From Tridacna crocea (lineage: Eukaryota > Mollusca > Bivalvia > Cardiida > Cardiidae), in NCBI GenBank assembly GCA_943736015.1, contig OX031073.1, positions 28,361,210-28,425,209 on the forward strand: 64,000 bases of DNA, written 5' to 3'. The notes under the pieces were generated by a model. That model made no database searches. It was not told the origin of the DNA and worked only from the letters and a program-made list of their open reading frames with translations. Position 1 is the first letter of the stretch; each line of letters starts with the position of its first letter. Shown one piece after another: positions 1-12,700 of this stretch. The position numbers were made by a program, and so were the translations under genes.

Positions 1-295
1 ATATTTCATGTCTGGATTTAAAAGCGTTTCCAGTTATTTCAATTATTTTAAAAGACCAAACAATGTTATGAATGGAGAGACTAGCGTAAAACACTACCCA
101 CCAGTGCGCGAAGGCAAAGTATTTGATACTACTATCTGTCGTATTTTACGATGGTTAGCATGTAGTGTTTGTTCAAATATATCTTTTTACATTTATTTTC
201 AGACTGTATACAAAAATGACCGAATTTATTATCAGTTTTTAACAAATATTGTTCGATTTTCTTTGTATTTGTATATATGCCGTTTATATGCCGTT

Positions 296-455
296 TATAC
301 AGCTTATGTCACACCACGACAGTTAGTGCACTTTTGCATGTGTTTCCTGGCTGCCTCTCAAACCAGTACTGACACAATTTTCTTTCCAAGTCAGTGACTA
401 CTTTTCTCACATTCAAAAGAAGTTATGGCGAAAATCGCCGGAGTGTAAGTTTGCC
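296..455 (-). mobile_element. Decayed SINE fragment (same family as 38772-39014)
   Basis: It shares GTGTTTCCTGGCT, then TTTCTTTCCAA and ACTACTTTTCTCACAT, and GGCGAAAAT.CGCCGGA, in the same order as the intact SINE at 38.8 kb. The tRNA-like head and the tail are missing or unrecognisable. Confidence 0.6.
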
Positions 456-1359
456 TTAACGACGTATTTAACAAATTTTTCTAATAGACAGTCTTTTTTT
501 TTTTTACAAAAATTGCACATACAAAGTTTATCATGTCTCTAAGTGATATCAGTAAAAAAGATGTCCTTTACCGTGCTCACTTCTGAGATATTTGATTTAA
601 AAAATTCCTTTATTAGTTAAACAAGAAAAATATTCAAATATACATGTCCATCATTTTGATGAAAATTCAAATATATTTGCACCAAAAAATACATAAAAAT
701 ACACAGGTGAACTTTTGATTCAATAGCAACGACAAATACACTTGCTGTTAGATGCCAGCGAAAATTTGCCATATAGGTCGTTAACCAGGAGTAAAACTCG
801 CATTCACCAGGATACGAGTCATATACGCTTACCACGAAAATACCAAGCCGGGTAAAGATACGAGGTGGGATTCAATACTACGATAATTTCCTCTTTTTCC
901 CGCCTATTTGTGGTCATTTTGATTTTCTAAAAACGAAAGTGTCCAACTAAACCTGCCAGGTTAAATGAGTGAGCGACCTAATTTCTATAGAGAGTTTGTG
1001 GGACACACATGCAAACAGCTTTCTGGGAAAATACTTGAAAAAAAAAAAAGAACTAATTTGTTTCCCAGAAATCTGAATGATTACATTCTTGATGATAAGA
1101 TTACCTTTCCAGTCTATGATTAATTAAGGCAAAAATGAAATAAAAATTAGATAACAATATGCCGAGGTAGGTAACGACAATGGAATAAGACATGGGAAAG
1201 CAATGACGAACACGTTCACAATATTATTAACATTCAGATATGATTGAGGAGGTATATAGAAATTCCCTCCCCAATACAATAACCAAACTCTCAAAATAGA
1301 AGGGCTAGAAAGCCCCTCCATACTCTATATCTCTACCTTCAAAACACATACAGAAGGGT

Positions 1360-1786
1360 ATAGGATGAGCCATCTTCGCCAGCTAAGTTTACGATCACTA
1401 CGTGAATCTTACCTTGGCGGATTGAGCTTGATTTTTACAACCCCCCGATACGCCTTTTCATTCGATGCAGCCAGCGCTCTAGCTGCATCGAATAAAATCG
1501 CTCGTAGCATTTCATCTTTGATAAAAATAGAACACGGTCTCTACCTTTCGAATAATAGGTAAAACATGCAAACCCACGTGAATGTCTGCTTATCGCTTCA
1601 TGTGTATTCGTAAGCGGTTTGTAAAACGATATTTTATTTCCTTTTAGAAACATGCTGTAAAGGAAAGTAATAACCAGTATCCAATAGAGGGCGCATCACA
1701 GGACTCTCGAAATAGGGCTCAATCAGCCAAGGTAAGATCCACGTAGTGATCGTAAACTTGGCTCGCGAAGATGAGGATGAGCCTAT
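1360..1786. mobile_element. Family H MITE with about 65-bp terminal inverted repeats
   Basis: The left end, from AGGATGAGCCATCTTCGC through AAGTTTACGATCACTACGTG to TTACCTTGGCGGATTGAGC, is repeated in inverted form at about 1720-1784. TA flanks both sides and could be the target duplication (Tc1/mariner-like size). The interior has a second small palindrome around GATGCAGC...GCTGCATC. No coding capacity. Confidence 0.75.
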
Positions 1787-3547
1787 TAACAGTTTTGCAA
1801 AAGCGGACATTAGTCTATAAGTGTCACATTCAGTTCCACCGGGCGGCTGATTTGTGTAATTGTAACGAAAAATATGATAATCTTTTTTTCTCTATCCAGC
1901 TTCAAGTATACTGATGAGCTAAGGCTCCTAGAATTTGATGTTGCTTTTATAAAACATTTCAGAATGAACTAAGAAAAATATAAATTATTTACCGTTTCAC
2001 ACCCAATAGCGACTTAAACAGACTTTTACATGAGACAAAGATCAAGATAAAACTGCACAAAACATTAATCCACTACATAGTCTTGGCTATTGACAAAACT
2101 TTAAATTACATGCATTGGGACTGTTTTCTTGGTATTCTTGGACCTTGAAAATATCGAAGTTATTCAACTGATAGAGAACAGGCTAAGCTGCCGACTTTTT
2201 AAACAATTCGACATGAAATATAAAACGTTAATTGTCAGAAGTCATCTGAAAACAAAGTCATTTATCAAACTTTTTGCATAACAAGACGCACAATAGCGCA
2301 AGACTTCTTCAGAAAGCCAATTTTATGGTTGATTTGATCCTTATATCCGCAAAAATGTGGAAAACTGTCCACCTTTACCTAAAATATCAGGAGCTAATAT
2401 CAGCCCTTGTTATATGTTGAAGGATCTAATGACCATTTTTAAGACTGCAAGATTACAGAAAAGGGTACTCCACCATCAGTATGAAACAACTGATATGATT
2501 ACATATTCCTTTCTTTCAGCAAGTCAAGGAAACTGACGTTCGACCATGCAAAGATTTTCGAGGAATAAATCCAGTCAGCTAATTACAACCTCAAAAATTA
2601 ACACAGAACTCTTGCATTATGTTAAATTGTGGATTATGATCATAAATAAAGACATTTCTATGTTTGAAAAGATCGAAAAAAAAGATGTAGGAGTTTGTAA
2701 TGTGTCTCACTTTTTGTTTTTAACCGACACTGAATTTATTTCCTGTTGGCACACATGAAATGTACTATGTCAACATAATAAGGGGGGGGGGGTTCAAAGC
2801 TTTTTTACAGTAAGCAGGTAAACAATGTCAATCCTCTTTCCTATACATACAAAAAGAACAATAAAAATTCTTAAAACACAATGAAAATGCTGTGCATTAT
2901 GATTAAATTATTAAAAGAATATTAGAACACACATGAAGAAAATCATGACAAAATAATCTACAGCATATAACGCTATATAAAATGTTATGGTTTTGATACT
3001 GCAAATGGCTCCAATATATATCTGAACGGATCATTTACTTGCACAGATACCATAGAGTAATCTTTTACTTTTAAAAAATATAGCTAAAGAAAAATAATCT
3101 TTTCCCCTTGACAAAAAAATAAGCACCCTACTTCTAAATTGCAACTGATAGATTGGAAACTACTTGCAATGACAAAAAATATGCATAAAAGGACTTTTTA
3201 ACAAACAATTATGCAAAGCGTCACAAGCCAATTTGAAAACGTACTAGCTGTGCTCTATAAAAAGAAGGCGTCATGCATTTGAAGAAACTATTGATCCATT
3301 TTAGCCTGCCCAATCTGCACATGTTGACATGTTACTTGAGTATTTGCTATTGGTTAATTTTTTGTATTTCAAGTGAACAGATCACCTCATGATTCTGTCG
3401 GTTGATATACAAAATGGATTCAATGGATCGACATTCATGAATGCGATTGCATGTTAGTAGTCTATCATGCATTAAACCACCTTGTTTTCCAGAGCATAAC
3501 TAATATTTTCCTATTAAAACAAATGTAGAAACAGAATCGTCCAATAC

Positions 3548-3756
3548 CTTCTTTCTTCTTCCTTTCTCTTCCTTTGTTCCTCCAATTCAACCTTTAACTT
3601 TTCCTGCCTTTCCTGTTCCTCTTTTTCTTTCTTTAGTTGTTCCTCGCGTTCTCTTCTCTTTCTCTCCACCTCCTGACGGCGTTTTTCGGCAGCTGCAGCT
3701 CTCTTGGCCGCTCTTGCTTCACGATTTGAGATTAAACGAAGTTTATCAGCTTCACT
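3548..3756 (-). CDS. Charged-protein gene, exon 18, coiled coil
   Basis: 209 nt, phase 0 in, phase 2 out. Acceptor ATCTTCTAG|AGTGAA, donor AGAAG|GTATTG. About 70 residues starting SEADKLRLISNREARAAKRA, then AAAEKRRQEVERKRREREEQ, ending in Lys/Glu/Arg repeats. This is a textbook single-helix or coiled-coil region. The open phase shows that at least one more exon lies beyond the left edge. Confidence 0.85.
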
Positions 3757-6700
3757 CTAGAAGATTAATAAAATCATCGTACAAATAACATGTTAACACA
3801 AACACTTGTCAGTCTTTCACTGTTAAAAAAATATATTCAACCTGCAGGCTTTCCTTTGGATATATCACAGTTGAAACTCCTTTTAACCCTTTACTCCATA
3901 GATACTCATTTCTACGCATTGCTTGTAGGAGCCTTTGGAAAACATTGTGGCAAAAGGTGAAATTGCTCGTCACGAGCAATTTCACCTTTTGTCACAATGT
4001 TTTCTATGCAATCAAAAGGTGTCCTATACACATAAGAAATCGCTTCATCCTTGCTGTTATGTAGGGTCAATTAGAGATACTATAGAAATGCCTTATGGGG
4101 TAAAGGGTTAAACATGAGCCGCAGAATGTCCACTTTAATAGGAAGGCTTTTGAAAACATTGTAGGAAAAAAAGAAGAAATGCTGGTAACCTGCATTTTTT
4201 TCTTTTCCCACCATATTTTCTGTTTTATTAAAGACTAATGTTTCGTTTTGAGAAACAATTAATTTTCTGTCTTCTAACGTTTTCATTCTTGACAAGCCTA
4301 AAATTTTCTGGTAATATATTAAATAAAAAAAGTTATTTTTCATCCAAGATTTTCTTCCGTCGCTCTCACAGAATTCCATTTATCAAAAGATATCAAATGC
4401 AAACAAAGTGAATATAAAGTCCTGTTCAATAATGTAAACATTTTGAAAAGTCAGTTGATATATCAAGGATAAGTCACGCTGTTTCATCAATATTGTCACT
4501 GATTTAATGCATTTCCTTTTTACGTAAATTTGCAGCAGACAAAATCGACAACATCATAGTAACATTTCTTATGACACATATTTTAAAAAATAATGAAACA
4601 TGTTAAATCACGCAGGTTCAAGAATAAAATCCATTTTACGAGAGATCTTGTATGTTACCAAAGCTTCCAAAAGTCGTCTGCAACAACAGAAAAAAGAACA
4701 TAATGTGTCTATCAATAAAATTTTTCTTTCACCTTTTTCAACAACGTTTCCAGACTTTACAGAAACTTATTCTATACTTTGACACACCATTTATTTGTCA
4801 TCTGCAAATGCTTCCACTTTGGAAAGTGTAAAATCCCGTCGCCTTATAAGGGTCTATATGGAATGTATCTCATCAAATATTAAAGCAAACCCATTTGAAC
4901 TCATTTTAAAGGTTTTCTGTTAGCCTAAAACAGTGTGCTTCAGATCCTATGAAGTCTGATATAAATAAGAGTACAGCCTCTGACACTCAAATAATAATAT
5001 GCAATGAATTTTACACTTTTTTCTCAAATGAACTACAAGATGAAAGAATTGGTAAAGCTCTCTGATGGCAATGGAATGTAAAATTGTTTAAGAAATTATT
5101 AATAAGGGGAAGTAATACTTCTAAATCTAAGAGATTTTGACCTTTTTTCTATCATAGGGAGCTACAGATCTATTTCATTCCATCAGAATGTAGGTATATA
5201 GAGAATGGGGGCCGTATTCACCAACCATTCTTATGATTTTTTTAGTCTATACACTAGAGATTTTCCAAATCTGAAAGAAGTTGTGTTACCCTCTGTCAGA
5301 AAATTCTGGGGAATGAATCTAAGGGTGGTTGGTGAATACAGACCCATGAAATCATAAGAATATGCCCTATAAAACATGAGAATTTCTTGCGGGGCTTTAC
5401 AAATACGGCAGATCAAAATAATCGAGTTATGGATCTTCTTTGTCTAATTTTTTATGACAAATTTTGATCAAATGAGTACTTATGAAAGTCATGACTTTGT
5501 CCTGCCTCTCAGTCATAACTCACTTGCAGATGACAAATCAAATGTCGGCAAATGTAGCTAAACTCACATTCATTCTTGAAAGGGTACAAAATGAAGGTTA
5601 AAACATTTTCTTCTTTATGAATGATGCCATTAAAAGTAATCATCCAAAGAGTTTTTTTAGTAATAGGAAATCAATTAGTGAGAAGTCTAGTACTGAAATT
5701 ACTACTTATGAATATCACACCAGCTACACTACAATAACGGATTTGTCACAGTAACAAACAAATATGCTTATATATTATAAATATGAAAAGAATAAGGGAA
5801 AAAACTATAGTGTAACACCATTACTATGCAGAAGATTTAATTTCAACCTTATACCCGTTAACGTAGGGCACAAAGGCAAAATATACAGAGAATACTTGTA
5901 GAAAATTTCTGTTTGTAATGCATATTACCAGTTCTGATAAGGTATTCAATTTGTGCTTAAACAGTAACATTGGTTTTAAAATGGGATGGCCAGAAAAGAC
6001 CACACTAATCGGAGTTTTTTTCATACAATACATAAATCAATACAAATACAACTCCTTATCTAATAGCTTTTGCAAACATTTAAGGAAAGAGATGTAGTGT
6101 CGTTGATAGGCAATGGAAAATACGGCTCCGAACATTTCTCCATTGTTTAAGTAGAATGTCTTTAACAAATGCATCGTAATGGGCAAAGAACAACTAAAAG
6201 AAGAGAATTCACACATTAAATGAAAATATTTTAACTGAAACAGTTAAACAGAAAAGTGTATCAAAATTGAATAAATGTTAAAATAATTTGAAATATAACT
6301 CAAAATGACAGAAAATAGTTCACAAAATTAAATGACTAATCCTCCAGGTTTGACGTCAGTAAAAAGCACAAAGGCGTTAACTTATTTAGTGGGCAAAATG
6401 ATATTATCATCCTTACAGGCTCATCTGCAACAGGCTTTGTAACCTAAACGAAGTAGTAGTTGAACAGATTAAAAACAATGGAGTATAAATTAGGATACGA
6501 ACAAATGCGACTCTAACAACAAGAGCCCGAAAAAATATAATCTTCATTTCCATGCATGTTTTAATCATCCTTTTTATATATGAACTTGCATTTTATCTCA
6601 TTAGTTTTTCACTTCATCTCCCTGAGCACAATTACAATACTGTTTGGTAAAATACGGACTTCATAATTACGTTGCCACCATATATAACACGATCAATCAC

Positions 6701-9700
6701 AAGGTTTTCACACTATGTACTCTGATGTTTACTAGGGGGAATCTTTCCTTCAGAAAACTGCTACAATATAAACATGTATCGCCTAACTTGATTTTGAATC
6801 CGGCATGACGCCGTTAAGTTTTGCCTCAGTACAATACAGCACAAATAAGCATTTCTAGACTTTCACTACTTTTATCTTTTTCCTTTATCTGATCTATGTT
6901 TTGCTGTAAAAATTTAACTCTAACGTCCGTTTTACTTCTGTCAAACAAAACAGTCCAACTGCTTCTTACATAGGTGCTCACTCTGTGCCACTCTCGCTAA
7001 CAAACCACAAATTAACAATAAAAAGATGACATATTTGCATATTCTAAATACCCTAACTACTTACAGTGAAACATGTGTTACAAGTTATCCGATACACACC
7101 CACTGAATTTGATGTGCAGGATTAACATCGGATAGTGAAGTTAGGGACATAGTGCTCTACATGCACCAATATAAACCAATTCACATGCACTAATCACTGA
7201 CTTCTATTTGACATTACAAGTGCTTTGCTCTTTCCGTAATGCTGTTTCATCACTTATCTCAAACAGTCATTAAAGAACTTTTTTACAGTAACAAAAAGGC
7301 GTCATGAGACTATAGATTTTTTTCCTTAGCAGTTCAATTAAGTTTGATTAAACAGAAACTCGTCATTCAGGAAAGAGACAGAAACAACATTTATAACATG
7401 GTGTACCCATGTATCAATATGGGCATCTGATGCTGATTCCGTAATGCCGTTTCATCATTTATCTCAAACAGTCATTAAAGAACTCTTTTTACAGTAACAA
7501 AAAGGCGTCATGAGACTATAGATTTTTTTTTCCTTGGCAGTTCAATTAAGTTTGATTAAACAGAAACTCGTCATTCAGGAAAGAGACAGAAACAACATTT
7601 ATAACATGGTGTACCCTTGTATCAATATGGGCATCTGATGCATTCTTGCTGGTAGCATCTTGTTCTTTCATTTCTGGTTCTTTACCCTTCAAATGTTACA
7701 AATATCAATTGACATGTTTATTTTGACGGTAAATGTGTTAATTCCTTGTTCATTTTCACCACAACAACTTGTGTGAATAAAAGCACATGTAAATTCACCG
7801 TTTTATCAGAAAATTTGGCAGTTACATTGATATGACAGTTTATTCTTAACCAAACAAAGCAAATATAGACTTGCCTATACCGACTGTATTTGCAAACGAT
7901 TAATAAAGTGTGGCTCAAATAATGGGAAGTTGTCTTCAAGATTCTTGAAGCGGTCAAAAATGTTTATTACGAACAATATCTCTATTTTCCACATATGTTC
8001 AAAAGTCTTCTTTCTGGGGGTCAAGAAAACACTGGAATATTTGGAAAAGGGTTAATTGAATAATAATGCACAATGACGTTAAGCGTTCTTTTATTAATAA
8101 ATTTATGCTCATACTTCGGTCCGATTCCTAAATTCTTGGTAATTTGCAACTGCAATTTTAGGCTGCATTTCAAGTATAATGTTAACAGATATTACAAATG
8201 TATGTCATTCTGTTGCACAATGAACAAAGTTTAGGCTGACGACCACGACAAAATCCTGGTACAATATGCAAAATTAGCATGAATCGCTTAAAACCTTAAA
8301 GTAGCACAGAATTGTGTAATAAGCAGTTTCTCCTTACACCAGAATGTTTTCAAAATTTGTAAATTGCAAGACACAACTTGTCTCCCGTGGGGCGCAACAA
8401 TCTGACAAGTAAGCAAGATAGGTGTACCCTATGCTACAAATACATGCTGCAAAGAGGTATACTGTAATATGAATAAATAAACAGCAGAACACATAAAAGG
8501 ATACTGATAACGTCAAAAAACAGCTGTGTAACTGCTTTTCGGATCAACCCTTTTTTATTACTCTACGGCACTCATATTTTATCTAAATCAAAGTACAAAA
8601 AGTATCCTACTCATTAATATACCTTGTCTAGTCTGACAAGTTTCTTCCCAGCCTTGTATTTTTGTTTCTGTAAAGAAAACTTTTATCCAGGTATCTCTAT
8701 CCCTGAATAATTTCAAACGACTAGCAGAAACACAGCTGTTTTAGGCATAATCGCATCTACAAAGAACTATTCATACAAAGTTCCTGAAACCAGAAGAAGT
8801 AACTCTTGATTAAATTTCATGCAAACAGAAGTGATTTTTGTGTGAAGCAGAAATCTACAATTTTTCATAACTAACATGGTTTAGCTATGAACATGAACAG
8901 TTTTACATTTACATCACTCCACAAACATTGCAGGAAGTTTTTGCATACTTTTCACAGAAAGGCTTTATGAAATTCGAATTTTGATTTTTTTCCTCCAATC
9001 CACATAAACATGAGCATAACTGCGTTGGTAAAGGTCATTCTTTGAAATCCGCCTAGGTACTGAAAGATTGTACCAACAGCTGTATGGACAGATAGATCAT
9101 CTATGTGTGAAGAAGAGGCAGGCAGACAGATTCCAGTATACTCTTTTACACTTTTGTTTGAAAGGGTATCATAACAGTAATGATTTCATACCCGTATAGT
9201 AAATAAGAATACCTTCCTCTTCGACATGTCACATATATATCCAAAAAAAAAATAAAAAAATTCAAGTACCCACGATATACTTAGAACTTGATGCTATTTT
9301 GAAAAAAATAATAATCACTTTATGCAAGTCCCGTACTTAATATTCACATGATAAACTTCTTTATCAAAAGTTTACCGTAGATTTATGAAATGTGCAAATT
9401 TTATCAATATCTATAAGCAAACACAAATTCTATAACTTCAATAACCTCAGGTAGAGAATTAATTTAACTCCTTACCTCCTGAAACAAATTTGCCCTTCAT
9501 TAAAAATTTTTTGTTTGAAAGGATGCCTTTGAAAAAAATTTTGACAGGGGTAGCAGCTTATAAACAGGACATTCCCATTTTCTCACCACGTTTTCTACCT
9601 TTCCAATGACAAATGCTGTAATTTGAATTCTTTTGATATGGACAAGTACAACATTTTGTAATCGAGTAAACACTTTAAGGCATTTTTGTAAAATGTGAAT

Positions 9701-12700
9701 GTAAAACAATTTTACACTAGGGTTAAATACCAAGACATATTTGAAAATCCTTTGACATAAGGAAAACTTGCCCATTACTAGCAATATCTCTTCTCTGTGA
9801 AAAGATTTTCATAAATGTTCTTTTGCAGGATCAAAAAATGGCGTATTAAATAACATGAACATATCTATGCCAAGTAAGTGTATTCAAACATGCTACTGCT
9901 TCACACAGAATCACAGTGTTAGTAAGAATTACAATGAGCTAAAAGTCTGTAATCATTACTTTGACAGAGTTCTAATTCTTGAGAATGGTACATTAACAAA
10001 AGACAACCTGTTGTTCTTGAATCTAATAATAACGTGCGCTTTTCGCAACTTCTTTTTTTGGCTTACAATGTTTGTTTATCGCAAAAGAGTTCTACAAGTA
10101 ATTCATTCATATAATTGAGACAGTTTGCCAACTCATGAGTATCAAGTTTTCTGTCAATATTGAGCTCGGCTTTTTCCCCGCCTTTTGGCTGAAAATAAGG
10201 AAACAAAACCGCTGCTATAAAAAGGGATTGAATCCAAAGTGTATGGATACCAAAATCTGGTGACATTAGCACTAAAGCCTTAGAATCTCATGTTTGACAT
10301 GTAGGTCACTTCCAATAGCTAAAAACTGAATAGCAAGAGCATTCAAATACTTCGATCACACGCGAAATATGCAGGATCTTCATGAGTAAATAAAAAAATC
10401 TAAAACAAACATTAGAAGAGGATTCAAAGGTTTCATTTATGATAGTTCTTGTCTTTTACCATGATACCATTAGCCTAAATGTAGGTATGTCTTCTGAATT
10501 CTATTCTTTCCCATCAAGGAAATGACTCAAGTTTCTTTTTAATTATTATTCATTATAGTAAAGTATATAGGTGGTTGTTTTCGGATGCTTCTATCTGAAT
10601 GAAAACATTCTCTAAATTATTCTACACCAATGCCAATGTGTGAAGAATCTGAAAGGTCAAGTAGAATAATCTTTTTGACAGAAACTTGTCTCATTAAACA
10701 TATTTATGCCATCACCAGTAAAATCCAACTTATTAAAAGCATAAAAGGGACAAACCATTTTCTTCATTAAACAAACTATAACACAACTTCTATAGAACTC
10801 CCCTTGTCCAAAGCAGTTTCGGGGTAAATATAGACTTCTTTTTACAAAGCCTTGTATGAACTTACCATATCATCGTCAATATCATCCTGAGACACCTGAA
10901 TCAAGTTTTGTCAAGCATTAAACATTGTGAAAAAAATGTAAACATTAACAATATATACCACATAAATGCTGGTAAATATTCTCCAGATTATGTCTCTGGA
11001 TACACAAATTATAAAACAAACAAATGGTTCAATCTCTGCTATAAAATTATCTCTATCTAAAAATATCTTAAAAATTCCTCAAATACCATAAAATAATTCA
11101 CATGAATAAATAACAAATTTAACTCTGGAGACAAGTAAATATCGTCACAGCATCATTCTAACAAAAATATTGTTTTGGGATACAAGATAAATAACCAGAT
11201 GTCTCAAGGAAGGTTTTAAAATTTAAATCTTACTTAATTTATTGACCTACTCAAAGAGATACACAATGCTCCTATGGGTTACATTAATTTACAAAAAATG
11301 GAGAACGCTTATGTTTTCGAGAATATTTCATCTGCAAAATATTGCTGTAAAATACTGCAATATTTCACCTATTCAACAGTGATACAGCATTAATTGAATT
11401 TATCGTTTTAAACATTACTTTTATAGTTAAATTATGTAAATTTGTAGGAAAAAGTTGGTCTAAAACAATTGTTCCAAATATGAGTGACTTTCATCTTTAC
11501 TGCTTTCAATTTTTGACACAAAGCTGGACATGCTAATTATAATGGTTTACATGTTCATGAGCTGTTGATTAATACTTGGAAAGATAAGGATTATTACATG
11601 CTTCATTCAAAAACATTTGAGCTATGCTGTGAGAAAAAAGAGGGCGTACTACATCTCCTTGATTACATAGTTATGGTCTATAAATTTATTTTGTCCAACA
11701 GCCCACTGAACCATGAGGCAGAATAGTTCTTAGACATACAAAGAATTTACAAATGACATAAAGTTTCGACTTATGTCAACCTGCATGAAATGTGCAGGCT
11801 GACAAAGGTCGACATTTCAGGAACATGCATTTGGCCTAAATTTTCACAGATTTTCAGATGAGCCAAATTTTCACAGAATATGGCTCATTTCATTTCTAAC
11901 ATTAAGGTAGATATTACCATCACATGATGATTCTCTTAGCAATTCCATTGCATTATTGTTACTTTTAGATGATTAATTATAGTCATTCAGATTTGATTAG
12001 AACCATGCTTTACCATACGTCTGGCAGTACTACATCTGCTCCGTGATGTAACCTTTAGCTTTATGAAAAAAAGAATTACAATAAAGATAAACATCTGTTA
12101 AGTTTGTAGCTGCAACCAATATATACAAAAAACACTTTGACTTTCTTTTTAAAGGTGTGAAGGTGAGCGAAAAAATCGCAAAAGTCCTACTTGGACACAT
12201 AACTGAGCTAAACTTGAACGTTAGTCATAGTTCCACGAAAGGTTAGGTAAATTAGTTTAAACAACACATGTCTAATGAAATTTAGAACATTATAGTACAA
12301 AAAAGATCTTAAATGTGTTATCAAACGAGTTTACTAAAATTGTATAACACGGGCCTTGGCGAATATCAAATACATTTTGGCCAAGGAGTTTGATAAAAAT
12401 AATAACACATTTATAAACACAAAAGTGAGACTCTATTGATCACATAAAACGATGCATCGCCACCTTTAGCCTCTATACCGTTCACAGGTCTACGTTTGCG
12501 GTTGCAGTTTGGTTTCAAATGTGTATATATGTCGTAGTCCAAACTAGAATCTAGGCCGATCCGGAATCTGCCTAGACCAAATTGGAATTCTATTTTGGTC
12601 CAGACCAAATTAGAATTATACCTTGGTCTAGCCAGATTCCAGATCAGCCTAGACCAAATTTGGATTCCAGTCAGGCTAGGCGAAAGATTCCGGATCGGCC

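Larger units (their letters stand above)
1..3547. other. Intron of the large gene, left flank
   Basis: No further exon of the large gene was found here. It holds the SINE fragment at 296-455, the palindromic element at 1360-1786 and a run of ten G at about 2783. The open frames present (for example 8-397 and 1365-1562) coincide with these repeats or lack coding character. Confidence 0.5.

Noticed and set aside
8..397. 129-codon plus-strand open frame at the left edge
   Set aside because: Its 3' part overlaps a SINE fragment and the rest has no coding character, splice sites or recognisable domain.
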